The notes beneath the pieces were generated by a model. The model saw nothing but the letters and a program-made list of their open reading frames with translations. It did not search any database and was not told where the DNA came from. From contig CAZDHW010000007.1 in NCBI GenBank assembly GCA_964505415.1, forward strand, positions 1 through 64,000: a stretch of DNA of 64,000 nucleotides. Reading direction: 5' to 3'. How positions within the stretch are numbered: position 1 is the stretch's first letter; each line of letters begins with the position of its first letter. This stretch comes from DTDR01 sp964505415 (GTDB lineage: Bacteria; Hydrothermota; Tepidihabitantia; Tepidihabitantales; DTDR01). The position numbers and the translations under genes were made by a program. Positions 34,013 to 43,443 of this stretch are shown one piece after another.

Positions 34013-34531
34013 ATGAATGGTGAAAAAATAAATATTAATGGTGAAAAAATAAATTTAAATGGGGATAAAAGGATTTATAATTTTACAGGAGTTTATTTTC
34101 ATAATATAGACGAAAAAGGCAGGGTCGCGGTTCCGTTATCTTTCCGTTTAGCCCTTCCACAAGAATCAAAAGATAGATTATTTATAAGCCCAGGCCTCAG
34201 TAAAACAATCTTTTGTTATCCCACCCCTGAATGGGAAAGATTTCGGGACCGGATCCTGCCTTTTTTTTCCTATTATGAAGAGAGCGAACGAAAAATTCTA
34301 TGGTGGTTTAGTCTAAATACTTTTGAAACCTCTATTGATAACCAAGGGCGAATTCTTTTGTCCGAGGATTTAAGAAGGTGGGCAAATTTATCGAAAGTGG
34401 CAGTGATTTTTGGTGCGGTTTATTATTTTGTGATTTGTAATGAAGAAAAATATAAAGAAATAAAGATGTATGGCGAAAGTAATTATGAAAATTTTATTAA
34501 AAAATTATACGAAGATGGAAAGATTCGTTAA
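34013..34531 (+). CDS. mraZ: Transcriptional regulator MraZ
   Basis: A SpoVT/AbrB-fold DNA-binding protein that controls the division and cell-wall (dcw) cluster. It has two MraZ half-domains: YFHNIDEKGRVAVPLSFRLAL (about 27-48) and TSIDNQGRILLSEDLRRWA (about 104-122), each with the DxxGR-P/L-S signature. ATG 34013 gives 172 residues; the TTG at 33977 is part of the promoter. The first 21 residues are unusual: three 7-residue repeats, NGEKINI, NGEKINL and NGDKRIY, encoded by the 21-base DNA repeat described separately. It overlaps rsmH by 17 bases. Confidence 0.93.
   Translation: MNGEKININGEKINLNGDKRIYNFTGVYFHNIDEKGRVAVPLSFRLALPQESKDRLFISPGLSKTIFCYPTPEWERFRDRILPFFSYYEESERKILWWFSLNTFETSIDNQGRILLSEDLRRWANLSKVAVIFGAVYYFVICNEEKYKEIKMYGESNYENFIKKLYEDGKIR
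34016..34078 (+). repeat. Three 21-base direct repeats at the 5' end of mraZ, possible MraZ operator
   Basis: Units begin at 34016, 34037 and 34058. Units 1 and 2 share AATGGTGAAAAAATAAA, and unit 3 has AATGGGGATAAAAGG. The TGGTG/TGGGG cores at 34018, 34039 and 34060 are exactly 21 bases apart, two helical turns. E. coli MraZ binds direct TGGG-type repeats spaced about one turn apart. Because the transcript appears leaderless, an operator would have to sit here, inside the coding region. Confidence 0.6.
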
Positions 34532-35495
34532 CGAGATTTTTCATACACCGGTAATGTTAAAAGAGTTGATCGATTTTTTCTTTCTTCCTCCTCAGCAAGT
34601 AATAAATAAATATTTTCCTCAAAAAAAAATAATCATAGAAAAGAAAAAAGAAACCCCCCAAATTTTTGTGGATGCTACTGCTGGTGGTGGTGGTCATTTA
34701 TTTTCTTTAATCAATTATTATCAAAAAAATTTTCCTCAAAATTTCTGTGATACGATTTTTGTGGGAATAGATATAGATAAGGAAGCAATTATTTATTTAG
34801 AAGAAAAGAAAAAAAGATTTAATTTTGATAATCTTTTTATTTATTGGGATAATTATGTAAACATAAAAAAATTATTTGAAAGGGAACACTTCGAAAAAAG
34901 ACCATCTCGAATCTTGTTTGATTTAGGAATCTCTTATTATCAAGCTAAAAACTCCGAGAGAGGCTTTTCTTTCACAGTAGAAGGTAAAATTGATATGCGT
35001 TTCGATCAGATTAGAAAGAAGATGACAGCTTTAGACATTATTAAAAAAGCAAATTTAAAGAAGTTAAAAAAAATTCTCAAAGAATTTAGTGAAGATCCGA
35101 AAGCAGCTCAAATAGCTACAAAAATTTTTTATAAGAAAAAAACGATTCACACTACTTACGATTTAAAAAAAATAATTCTTGCTTGCGGAGGAAAAGAAAG
35201 TGTTCCTCGAATTTTTCAGGCTTTACGCATTGCCACTAATGATGAATTGGAAAATTTAAAAATAGGTTTAAAAGAAGCCTTTTGGCTTTTGAACGACGGT
35301 GGGAGGTTAGCAGTAATTTCTTATCATTCTCTGGAAGATAAAATTGTTAAAAGATATTTTAAAATGTGGAAAGAAGAAAATAAAGGAGTTATTTTAACAC
35401 CCAAACCAGTAACACCTTCTTCTTTAGAAATTGAAAATAACCTGTGCGCCCGAAGTGGAAGACTTAGAGTTTTTCTTAAATATGAAAAAAATTAA
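34515..35495 (+). CDS. rsmH: 16S rRNA N4-cytidine C1402 methyltransferase
   Basis: A SAM-dependent methyltransferase (MraW) for C1402 of 16S rRNA. Motifs are HTPVMLKELIDFF at the N terminus, SAM loop VDATAGGGGHLFSL, FDLGISYYQAKNSERGFSF, MRFDQ and the C-terminal VISYHSLEDKIVKRYFK. ATG 34515 (MERFVNEIFHTPVML) is preferred over an upstream in-frame ATG at 34470 inside mraZ and gives 326 residues. An extra 25-residue basic loop follows LKELIDFF. It is second in the dcw cluster. Confidence 0.93.
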   Translation: MERFVNEIFHTPVMLKELIDFFFLPPQQVINKYFPQKKIIIEKKKETPQIFVDATAGGGGHLFSLINYYQKNFPQNFCDTIFVGIDIDKEAIIYLEEKKKRFNFDNLFIYWDNYVNIKKLFEREHFEKRPSRILFDLGISYYQAKNSERGFSFTVEGKIDMRFDQIRKKMTALDIIKKANLKKLKKILKEFSEDPKAAQIATKIFYKKKTIHTTYDLKKIILACGGKESVPRIFQALRIATNDELENLKIGLKEAFWLLNDGGRLAVISYHSLEDKIVKRYFKMWKEENKGVILTPKPVTPSSLEIENNLCARSGRLRVFLKYEKN

Positions 35496-35787
35496 TTTGC
35501 TTTTTTTTGTTGTTTTTCTTTTTGGCTTTTTTCAGTTGATTTTAGTATACAAAAACTTCAGGTTGATGAGTAAGGTCTCCAATTTGGAGGAAAAGAAAAA
35601 CATGTTAGTAATTAAAATAAAAAAAGAAAAAATTCTTTTGGATAGTTTATCTACTCTTATTTGTTCTTTATTTTATGATAGTTTAGAAATGAAATTAACT
35701 AATGATTTTTCTACTGAAATAGGTAATGAAGTTGCTGAAGAATTACCCGGTTCAGTAATTGCTAAAAAAGAAAATGGTAAAGAATGA
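35482..35787 (+). CDS. ftsL: FtsL-like bitopic division protein
   Basis: A 101-residue protein between rsmH and the division transpeptidase, the standard ftsL position. It has a short basic N terminus, one transmembrane helix (LLFFVVFLFGFFQLILVY) and a coiled-coil-like stretch (VSNLEEKKNMLVIKIKKEK). FtsL sequences diverge too far for a sequence-only call, so the assignment rests on topology, size and position. ATG 35482 overlaps the rsmH stop by 14 bases and is preferred over a TM-less extension from 35431. It overlaps ftsI by 14 bases. Confidence 0.7.
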   Translation: MKKINLLFFVVFLFGFFQLILVYKNFRLMSKVSNLEEKKNMLVIKIKKEKILLDSLSTLICSLFYDSLEMKLTNDFSTEIGNEVAEELPGSVIAKKENGKE

Positions 35788-37468
35788 TTATTGGAAATTT
35801 AAACTAGCTCGAGTTTATTTTTCTTTAGTTTTTTTATTTATTCTCGGTTTATTGATAAAATATCAAATTCTTGAGCATCGAAAATATAACTTAGTAGCTG
35901 CTACCTATCATTTAAAAAAAATTATACTTTTACCTAAAAGAGGAGAAATTTTTGATAAAAAAGCAAGAGTTTTGGCAACTAACGTACCTATTTTCGAGTT
36001 AGAAGTACATCCCTCCTATTTAAATGCTGAACAAAAAGTTAAAGCTTGCTCTTTACTTTTGAAAGTTTTTCCGCAGCATTCCTTTGAGACCATTTATAAT
36101 TTATTAAAAAAAGACCGGTTTTTTTATCTTACTAAAAATCTTGATTATCCTCTTGGAAAAATATTAGAAAAAGAAATAAATGAAAAGAACTTAAAAAATG
36201 CTTTAGTGCTAAAAGAAAATTTTTGTAGGTTATATCCGTTTAAAGAAGTTAGCAATTTATTAGGGAGAATAAACCGTCAAAATATTAGCCTGTGGGGGAT
36301 AGAGAAAAAATTTGATAACTTTTTAAAAGGGAAAGAAGGCTATTGGTATTTACAAAAAGATGCTTGTGCTAATCTTTATCCTTATCCCAATTATCCCAAA
36401 GTCGAACCGATAAATGGAGAAAATATTTTTTTAACTATTGATTTAGATATTCAAAGAATGGTGTACGAAGAATTAAAAAAAGCGGTAGAAAAAGAAAATG
36501 CGAAACGAGGAAGTTGTATAATTATTGATTGCGAAAGTTTAGAAATTTTATCTATAGTTGACTATCCAGATATTAATCCTGAGTTTTTTTATTTGACCCC
36601 AGCAAGCATTTGCGAAGAATTTGAGCCCGGTTCAATTTTTAAATTAGTAATTTTAGCTACTATTTTAGAATCTTCGCAGAGAGAGATTTTCTTAAAACAA
36701 CAATATGATTTGCGAACTGGTTATCTACAAATCGGCAAAAAAAGAATTTACGATGCTGAAAAAAAGAAATTAGGAATTATTGATTTTTATGATATTTTTG
36801 TTTATTCTTCTAATATTGGTGTCTCCCAATTAGCACTGCAATTAGGAAAAGAGGAATTTTATAAAATGATTAAAAAATTTCGTTTTGGAGAAAAAATAGA
36901 AATTGGGATTTTTAATGAAGCTAAAGGTTTTATTCCTTATTTTAAAAACAAGAAGGTTACTAATATTGATTTATGTAACAATGCTTTTGGTCAAGGAATT
37001 AGAGTGAGTCTGTTGCAAATTGCGTTGGCTTATTTGGCGATTACGCAAAATGGTTATTATGTTAAACCTATACTAATCAAAAAAATTGGTGAAAAAGTAT
37101 TTAAACCAGAAACTTTAGAAAAAATTATGGATGAAAAAAATGTTCTCATAATTAAAGAAATTTTACACAATGTATGTTTAAAAGGAACGGGAAAATTGGC
37201 TAATTTTTCTGAAAATATTGAGATTTGTGGTAAAACTGGTACTGCTCAAAAGTTTGATAACCAATTAGGTTGTTATTCTTCTAAAAAATCAATAGTTTCT
37301 TTTGTTGGTTTTTTCCCAAAAGAAAAACCGAAATATTTAATTGCCATTCTTTTGGATGAACCTCAAAAAAGTCGATTTGCTTCTGAGGGTGTTTGTCCAA
37401 TTTTTAGAAGTATTGCTTATAAGCTTTATTATAGTAAAAATATTTTAGCTAAAGCAGAAAAACGATGA
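35774..37468 (+). CDS. ftsI: Division-specific peptidoglycan transpeptidase (class B PBP)
   Basis: A septal transpeptidase (PBP3/FtsI/SpoVD family). The N-terminal anchor (VYFSLVFLFILGLLIKY) is followed by a PBP-dimer domain (LPKRGEIFDKKARVLATNV). The catalytic domain has the nucleophile Ser287 in GSIFK, SSN in YSSNIGVSQLA and KTG in ICGKTGTAQKF. ATG 35774 gives 564 residues; a TTG at 35759 is less likely. No PASTA domain is present, as in most Gram-negative FtsI. It overlaps murE by 4 bases. Confidence 0.93.
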   Translation: MVKNDYWKFKLARVYFSLVFLFILGLLIKYQILEHRKYNLVAATYHLKKIILLPKRGEIFDKKARVLATNVPIFELEVHPSYLNAEQKVKACSLLLKVFPQHSFETIYNLLKKDRFFYLTKNLDYPLGKILEKEINEKNLKNALVLKENFCRLYPFKEVSNLLGRINRQNISLWGIEKKFDNFLKGKEGYWYLQKDACANLYPYPNYPKVEPINGENIFLTIDLDIQRMVYEELKKAVEKENAKRGSCIIIDCESLEILSIVDYPDINPEFFYLTPASICEEFEPGSIFKLVILATILESSQREIFLKQQYDLRTGYLQIGKKRIYDAEKKKLGIIDFYDIFVYSSNIGVSQLALQLGKEEFYKMIKKFRFGEKIEIGIFNEAKGFIPYFKNKKVTNIDLCNNAFGQGIRVSLLQIALAYLAITQNGYYVKPILIKKIGEKVFKPETLEKIMDEKNVLIIKEILHNVCLKGTGKLANFSENIEICGKTGTAQKFDNQLGCYSSKKSIVSFVGFFPKEKPKYLIAILLDEPQKSRFASEGVCPIFRSIAYKLYYSKNILAKAEKR

Positions 37469-38940
37469 AGTTGTTCGAGTTAATTAAAGAAATAAACAGT
37501 TTAGAAATTGTGGGCGAAAAAAATATAACAATTGAAGGTGTTACTTCTTTTTCTAAAGCAGTAAAAAAGAATTATCTTTTTGCTGCTATTCCTGGTTTTA
37601 AAAGTGATGGTTTCTTTTATTTAGAAGAGGCAATTAAAAATGGGGCAGTAGCATTTTTATTGCCTCAGGAACGAAAAAAAGATATCGTGAAAAATAACAA
37701 CTTTACTTATCTTTATACTTCGGAAATAAGAAAAACTTATGCTTTGATTTGCAAAAAATTTTATTTTCTTGAGAACGAAATTCCTTTTTTAATTGGTATT
37801 ACTGGTACCCAAGGTAAAACTACTACTACTTATTTAATTAAACATATATTAGACTCATTTAATATCCCAAGCGGATTGATCGGTACAATTAAACATTTCG
37901 ACGGCGAAAATTGGATAAAAGCTCTAAATACTACTCCGGAAAGCGAATTTATTTATTCTTTGCTAAATAAACTTACTAAAAGAAAAATTAAACATTGTGT
38001 AATGGAAGTTTCTTCCCACGCATTGGCTTTGGAGCGAGTTTACGGATTAGAGTTTAAAATTGTAGGTTTTACAAACTTAGGCCATGACCATTTAGATTTT
38101 CATAAAAATATCGAGAATTACAAAAAAAGTAAGAAAAAAATATTTGATTATTTAAAAGACGGGTGGGCGATAATTAATGCTGATGATAAGTTTGGTCAAG
38201 AATTGATAAAAGAGTTAAAGAAAAGAGAAATGAATATTCTTACTTATGGTATCCATTCTTCTTCAGCTTGTATAAAAGCTAAAATTACGAAGATAAATTT
38301 AAGCGGAATGGAATTTATTATTAAAATAAATGATAAAAATAAATTAATAAAAGGTTGGGCAAAAATTTTCGGCAAGCATAATTTGTATAACATTTTATTG
38401 AGCTTTTGTGCAGCTAAAATTTTAGGTTTAAATGAAAAAGAGATTTTAAACAAAATTGCTGAATTTAGCGGTGTTCCCGGAAGATTAGAGAAAGTAGAGA
38501 ATAACTTAGGAATAAATGCTTATATTGATTTTGCGCATACTCCAGAAAGCTTAGAGGCGGTTCTTACAGTATTAAAGCCTTTTAGTAAAAGGTTGATATT
38601 AGTTTTTGGCTGCGGAGGTGAGAGAGATAAAGAGAAAAGACCTTTAATGGGAGAAATAGCTTGCAAATGGGCAGACATTGTGATTATTACGCAAGATAAT
38701 AGTAGAAGAGAAAGTTTTGAGGATATTTTGCGTGATATTTTAAAAGGTGTGAATAAAGAGGTTTTAATAGAAGCTGATAGAAAAAAAGCAATCGAAAAAG
38801 CGGTTTCTTTAGCACAAAAAGGAGATACTTTGCTCATTGCTGGTAAAGGACACGAAAATTATCAAATTATTGGTGAACAAGTATTATATTTTAATGATAA
38901 AGAAGAACTTATGAAGGCTTTTAAGAAATGTTATATTTAA
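37465..38940 (+). CDS. murE: UDP-MurNAc-tripeptide synthetase MurE
   Basis: A Mur ligase that adds the third residue of the peptidoglycan stem. It has the N-terminal domain, ATP loop GITGTQGKTTTTYLIKH near 112-128, the AGLNTTPE-like segment ALNTTPESEF, MEVSSHAL and NLGHDHLDFH, and the C-terminal motif DNSRRESFEDI. In DAP-adding enzymes that motif reads DNPR; here Pro is Ser but Arg is kept, so meso-DAP is the likelier substrate. The 491 residues are full length. It runs directly into mraY (13-base overlap), with no murF between. Confidence 0.92.
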   Translation: MKLFELIKEINSLEIVGEKNITIEGVTSFSKAVKKNYLFAAIPGFKSDGFFYLEEAIKNGAVAFLLPQERKKDIVKNNNFTYLYTSEIRKTYALICKKFYFLENEIPFLIGITGTQGKTTTTYLIKHILDSFNIPSGLIGTIKHFDGENWIKALNTTPESEFIYSLLNKLTKRKIKHCVMEVSSHALALERVYGLEFKIVGFTNLGHDHLDFHKNIENYKKSKKKIFDYLKDGWAIINADDKFGQELIKELKKREMNILTYGIHSSSACIKAKITKINLSGMEFIIKINDKNKLIKGWAKIFGKHNLYNILLSFCAAKILGLNEKEILNKIAEFSGVPGRLEKVENNLGINAYIDFAHTPESLEAVLTVLKPFSKRLILVFGCGGERDKEKRPLMGEIACKWADIVIITQDNSRRESFEDILRDILKGVNKEVLIEADRKKAIEKAVSLAQKGDTLLIAGKGHENYQIIGEQVLYFNDKEELMKAFKKCYI

Positions 38941-40007
38941 TTTTAGCTCCTTTGAGAGATGTTTGGATAGGGTTTAATCTTTTTCGTTATATTACTTTTC
39001 GGGCTTTTTGCGGAAGTGCACTAGCAATTATTTTAGTTTTATTATTAGGTAAAAAGACAATTTCTTTTATAAAAAAGAAAAATTTCATTCAGCCGGTAAA
39101 AAAATTTATGCCCCCAAATCATTTTAAAAAAAATGTTCCTACAATGGGAGGAATTTTGATTGTTTTCTCAAGTCTGATTTCTTTTTTACTTTTTGCCGAT
39201 CTTACTAATCGCTATATAATATTAGGTATCTTATCTTTCATTGCTTTTGCTATTTTGGGATTTTTTGATGATTATTACAAAATTAAAAGAAAAAAAGGAA
39301 TGAATATCACAACCAAACTTATTTTAGAAAGCATAATAGCTATTGGGTTAATAATTTTTCTCTATCTTTGGGCAGAAAAAAAAGAATTGCGAGGAATAAC
39401 CCAGGTTCTTTTTTTAAAGAACATTACTATTAATTTTAAATGGTTTTATCCAATAGTTGCTTTTATTTTTATAATTATTGTAAGTAATGCAGTAAACTTT
39501 GCTGATGGTCTAGACGGTTTAGCTAGCGGACTGATTGCCATTTGTAGTGGTGTATATGGAGTACTTGCTTATTGTGGGGGTAATTTTAAAATTGCTAACT
39601 ATCTTAATTTACTTTACATCAAAGAAATTGGTGAATTAAGTATATTTGCTTTAATTCTTATGGGAGCGTGTTTGGGTTTTCTATGGTTTAATGCCCATCC
39701 GGCAGAAATTTTCATGGGCGATGTTGGCTCTTTACCTTTGGGAATGATGTTAGGTTATTTAGCTTTAGCTGCTAAGCAAGAGATGCTATTCATTTTCGCT
39801 GGCGGAGTGTTCGTTATCGAATTTTTGTCGGTTTTTTTACAAGTACTTTATTTTCGGTTAACAAAAGGTAAAAGAATTTTTCTAATGGCACCCTTACATC
39901 ATCATTATGAATTAAAAGGTGAAAAAGAAGAAAAGATAGTAGTACGTTTTTGGATTATGGGTTCCCTTTTGGGAATAATGGCTTTAGCAAGTTTAAAAAT
40001 AAGATGA
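38928..40007 (+). CDS. mraY: Phospho-MurNAc-pentapeptide transferase MraY
   Basis: An integral membrane enzyme that makes lipid I from UDP-MurNAc-pentapeptide and undecaprenyl phosphate. About ten helices and the family motifs are visible: VPTMGGILI, LGFFDDYYKIKRKKG with the Asp pair, NFADGLDGLASG, FMGDVGSLPLG and HHHYELKG. The 359 residues are full length. It overlaps murE by 13 bases and murD by 4 bases (ATGA). Confidence 0.95.
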   Translation: MLYLILAPLRDVWIGFNLFRYITFRAFCGSALAIILVLLLGKKTISFIKKKNFIQPVKKFMPPNHFKKNVPTMGGILIVFSSLISFLLFADLTNRYIILGILSFIAFAILGFFDDYYKIKRKKGMNITTKLILESIIAIGLIIFLYLWAEKKELRGITQVLFLKNITINFKWFYPIVAFIFIIIVSNAVNFADGLDGLASGLIAICSGVYGVLAYCGGNFKIANYLNLLYIKEIGELSIFALILMGACLGFLWFNAHPAEIFMGDVGSLPLGMMLGYLALAAKQEMLFIFAGGVFVIEFLSVFLQVLYFRLTKGKRIFLMAPLHHHYELKGEKEEKIVVRFWIMGSLLGIMALASLKIR

Positions 40008-41347
40008 AGTATTTAGTGTTAGGTTTAGGAAGACAAGGAAAAGGTATAGTTGAGTTTCTTTTAGAAAATAATGAAATCGTGTACGGCTACGATAAAGATA
40101 TAGAAAAAACAAAAGAATTTGTTAAACATAAAAACTTTTACCCGGTAGTAGAAGAAGAAATAATAAAAATGAAAAATGTAAAAAATTTGTTAGTTATTGT
40201 GAGTGCTGGAATTAGTAATGAGAACCCAATTTTACAACCATTACTCAATTTTTGTGAGGTGATTTCTGACATTGAATTTGTCTATCATTATATAAAAGAT
40301 AAAACTATTATTGCGATTACTGGAACTAATGGAAAATCAACTACTACTTGTTTAATAGGCGAAGTTTTATTAAAGGATAAAAAAGAAGTTTTTTATGGCG
40401 GCAATTTAGCCCCGGGAAAACCGGCTATTGAAGCTGTTCGTGAAAAAAAAGAATTCAACGTATTAGAAGTTTCCTCTTTTCAATTGGCAAGAATAAAAAA
40501 TTTTAAACCCCACATTGGTGTACTACTAAATATCGCTTATGACCATTTAGATTGGCATAAAAATTTTGAAGAATATTTTAAAGCAAAAATAAGAATCTTT
40601 GAAAATCAAACAGAAAAAGATTATTGCGTAATTAATAAAAATCTTATTCACCATCATTGCTTTAAAACTCCAAGATCTATTATTTATACCTTTTCAACCT
40701 ATGATAAAAATGCAAATGCTTATTATGAGGAGTTAAGAAAAGATTTTTATATTAATTTGAGTAATATTGCCAAGAAAATTTTAAATGCAAAAGAATTGCA
40801 ATTAATTGGAAAACATCATCAAGAAAATATTTTGGCTACTATTTTGGTAAGTAAAATTTTAGAAGTGAAAGAAGAAGTTTTATTAACGGTATTAAAAAAT
40901 TTTAAAAATTTGCCTCATCGCTTGGAGTTAGTAATGGAAAAAGAGGGGATCAGATATATTAATAATTCAATGTGTACTAACCCAACAGCTGGTATAAAAT
41001 CTTTGTTGGCTTTTGAAAACAAAGTAATTTTAATTACTGGTGGAAAAGAAAAAAATTTACCCTTAGAAGATTACGTAAGAACAATTTCGGAAAAAGCAAA
41101 ATATGTAATTTTATTTGGCGAGAATAAAGAAAAATTGAAAGAAAAACTTTTAGCAATTGGTTACAAAAATTTTTCATTAGCGGAAAGTTTAAAAGAAGCA
41201 GTGATGAAGGCAAAAGAAATGAGTCAAAAGGGAGACATTATTCTTTTTTCGCCGGCTTTTGCTAGTTTTGATTATTTTCAGGATTTTATTGAAAGAGGGG
41301 AGAAATTTAAACAAGTAGTATATGAAATTGAAAAAAGCAAAAATTGA
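40004..41347 (+). CDS. murD: UDP-MurNAc-L-alanine:D-glutamate ligase MurD
   Basis: A Mur ligase that adds D-glutamate. It begins with the Rossmann-like MKYLVLGLGRQGKGIVEFL, has the ATP loop AITGTNGKSTTTCL near 106-119, and the motifs NVLEVSSFQLARI, NIAYDHLDWH and LITGGKEKNL. ATG 40004 overlaps the mraY stop as ATGA and gives 447 residues; a frame open from 39950 inside mraY adds non-MurD sequence. It overlaps ftsW by 26 bases. Confidence 0.93.
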   Translation: MKYLVLGLGRQGKGIVEFLLENNEIVYGYDKDIEKTKEFVKHKNFYPVVEEEIIKMKNVKNLLVIVSAGISNENPILQPLLNFCEVISDIEFVYHYIKDKTIIAITGTNGKSTTTCLIGEVLLKDKKEVFYGGNLAPGKPAIEAVREKKEFNVLEVSSFQLARIKNFKPHIGVLLNIAYDHLDWHKNFEEYFKAKIRIFENQTEKDYCVINKNLIHHHCFKTPRSIIYTFSTYDKNANAYYEELRKDFYINLSNIAKKILNAKELQLIGKHHQENILATILVSKILEVKEEVLLTVLKNFKNLPHRLELVMEKEGIRYINNSMCTNPTAGIKSLLAFENKVILITGGKEKNLPLEDYVRTISEKAKYVILFGENKEKLKEKLLAIGYKNFSLAESLKEAVMKAKEMSQKGDIILFSPAFASFDYFQDFIERGEKFKQVVYEIEKSKN

Positions 41348-42392
41348 TTTAGTTTTTTTAGAAATAATTTCATTGCTTACCTTTTTTTCGCTTTTAGCAA
41401 TTTACTCTTTCACCATGATTGAAGGTCCGGTTTATTTCCAAAAGCACCTTTTCCGAATAATTTTAGGGATTATTGCTCTTTTTATAGGAATTCTTATACC
41501 CTACGAATTTTGGAGTGGTAAACGAGCAAAAATTTTGTATTTTTTAGCTTTGGTTTTACTTTCTTTGACTTTTCTTTTTTCTAATACCATTAGACAATTT
41601 TCTTTACTTTTTTTAAAATTTCAACCTCAAGAATTTTGTAAGATATTTTTGCTCTTTTTTGTAGCCGATTTTTTATCTAAAATGAAGGAAGAAAAAGCAC
41701 AGATAAAAGGAAAAGAGTTTAATAAATTTCGTATAGAATACTTTTTAATAATTTTGGTAATTCTTTTAGTCCTTTTTCAACCAGCAATTGGTACTGCAGT
41801 GATATTATTTGCTTCTGTGTTGGTAATGTTTATTTTCGCGGGAGTAAAGCCAAGTGTTATATTTTCTTATGTTTTTGTTATTACCTTTTTGATTTTTGGG
41901 GTAATAAATGTTTTTCCTTACGCAAAAAAACGGTTTAAAAAATTTAAAGAAGGAAAAACTTATCAACAATACCATTCTCAGCTAGCTATTGGTTCCGGAG
42001 GTTTATTTGGAAAAGGAATTGGTTGTGGCCGGCAAAAATTCAAATTTTTGCCCAAAATTCATACTGATTTTATTTTCTCGGGTATGGCTGAAGAATTGGG
42101 TTTTGTTCCGATGTTGTTTTTATGGTTAGGTTATTTTATTCTTTTATGGCGAGGTTTAACAATTGCTCAAAATGCCGGTAATAATTTTGGAAAATTATTT
42201 GGGGTTGGTTTTACTTTTATGCTTTCTTTTTATATTTCCGTTCACATTTTTTCGGCATTCGCTCTTATTCCGGTAACTGGGCAACCCTTGCCTTTTATTT
42301 CTTATGGCGGTAGCGCTTTAATAAGTAATCTTTTTGCAAGCGGAGTGATGTTAAATATTTCTCGGGAAAAAAAGTTTTCTTATGAGTTTTAA
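41322..42392 (+). CDS. ftsW: Peptidoglycan glycosyltransferase FtsW (SEDS family)
   Basis: A polytopic SEDS glycosyltransferase that works with FtsI at the septum. The 356 residues have about ten helices and the family motifs FQPQEFCKIFLLFFVADFL, YQQYHSQLAIGSGGLFGKGIG, HTDFIFSGMAEELGF and the C-terminal VTGQPLPFISYGGSALISN. Position between murD and murG argues for FtsW rather than RodA. It overlaps murG by 11 bases. Confidence 0.9.
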   Translation: MKLKKAKIDLVFLEIISLLTFFSLLAIYSFTMIEGPVYFQKHLFRIILGIIALFIGILIPYEFWSGKRAKILYFLALVLLSLTFLFSNTIRQFSLLFLKFQPQEFCKIFLLFFVADFLSKMKEEKAQIKGKEFNKFRIEYFLIILVILLVLFQPAIGTAVILFASVLVMFIFAGVKPSVIFSYVFVITFLIFGVINVFPYAKKRFKKFKEGKTYQQYHSQLAIGSGGLFGKGIGCGRQKFKFLPKIHTDFIFSGMAEELGFVPMLFLWLGYFILLWRGLTIAQNAGNNFGKLFGVGFTFMLSFYISVHIFSAFALIPVTGQPLPFISYGGSALISNLFASGVMLNISREKKFSYEF

Positions 42393-43443
42393 AGGCAATA
42401 TTTTTATTAATGCTGCCATAACGGGTGGCCATATAATGCCAGGTATAAGCATTGCCGAAGAGTTAAGAAAATTAAATTTTAATTGTATATTTTTAGGGAA
42501 AAAGGGTGGTTTAGAGGAAAACTTATATAAAAAATATAATTTCTCCTATTTTCTTTTACCTTTTTATCACCCTTTTGGCAAAGGAATAAAAGAAACCTTA
42601 TTTTTCTTTTTAAGTTTAGGATATAATATATTAAAATTATTTTATCTTTATTGGCATTTTAACCCTAAGGCATTAATTGCTACGGGAAATTATTCTTGTA
42701 TTTTACCAATTATTATAGCTAAAATTTTCTTAAAGCCGGTATATCTTTTAGAACAAAATACAGTTTTAGGCAGAACGGTTAAATATTTTTCAATTTTCGC
42801 AGAAAAAGTTTTTTTAGGTTTTCCTATTTTTAATAGTTCTTGTCTTTCCCAATCTAAGTTTTTATATACGGGAAATCCTTTACGAAGAGAAATAGTTGAA
42901 GAAAGTTTTAAAGAAAAAGAAGAAAAATATTGTTTGATTTTAGGAGGAAGTTTAGGGGCTAAAAAATTAGTAGAAATGGGTTTGACTTTGGCCGAGGAAT
43001 TTCCTCAAGAATATTTTTTAATTCAAGCAGGAAGAGAAGAAGCATTTGCCAAAAAGATAATTGAAGATAAAAAATTAAAAAATGTTAAAATTTTCAATTT
43101 TCACCCTTGCATTCAAAAATATTTTAAAAAAACAAAAATTGTAATAACACGGTGTGGCGGTATTACCCTTTCTGAAATTCTATGTTTTACCATTCCAGCA
43201 ATTTTAATTCCTTATCCTTTAGCCAAAGATAATCATCAGCAAAAGAACGCTGAATATTTAAACAAAAAAACTGGCCTATATTTTTTAAAAGAAGAAAAAT
43301 TTCACCATCTTAGAGAAGTATTTACTTTACTTTTAAAAAATAAAGAATTAAGAGAGAAAATAAAAGAAAGAATGAAGGATTTAGCCAATAAAGAAAGTGC
43401 TACTTTAATTGCTCAATATATTGTAAAAAAAATAAAAAAATGA
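42382..43443 (+). CDS. murG: UDP-GlcNAc:lipid I GlcNAc transferase MurG
   Basis: A GT28 glycosyltransferase at the inner face of the membrane that converts lipid I to lipid II. The N-terminal glycine loop reads AITGGHIMPGISIAEEL, slightly varied from GGTGGHI. The C-terminal domain has LILGGSLGAKKL, ITRCGGITLSEILCFTIPAILIPYP and DNHQQKNAEYL. The 353 residues are full length. It overlaps ftsW by 11 bases and murC by 4 bases. Confidence 0.93.
   Translation: MSFKGNIFINAAITGGHIMPGISIAEELRKLNFNCIFLGKKGGLEENLYKKYNFSYFLLPFYHPFGKGIKETLFFFLSLGYNILKLFYLYWHFNPKALIATGNYSCILPIIIAKIFLKPVYLLEQNTVLGRTVKYFSIFAEKVFLGFPIFNSSCLSQSKFLYTGNPLRREIVEESFKEKEEKYCLILGGSLGAKKLVEMGLTLAEEFPQEYFLIQAGREEAFAKKIIEDKKLKNVKIFNFHPCIQKYFKKTKIVITRCGGITLSEILCFTIPAILIPYPLAKDNHQQKNAEYLNKKTGLYFLKEEKFHHLREVFTLLLKNKELREKIKERMKDLANKESATLIAQYIVKKIKK

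Noticed and set aside
37465..38940. Possible MurE-MurF fusion to explain the missing murF
   Set aside because: The protein is 491 residues with one set of Mur-ligase motifs, the size of MurE alone.
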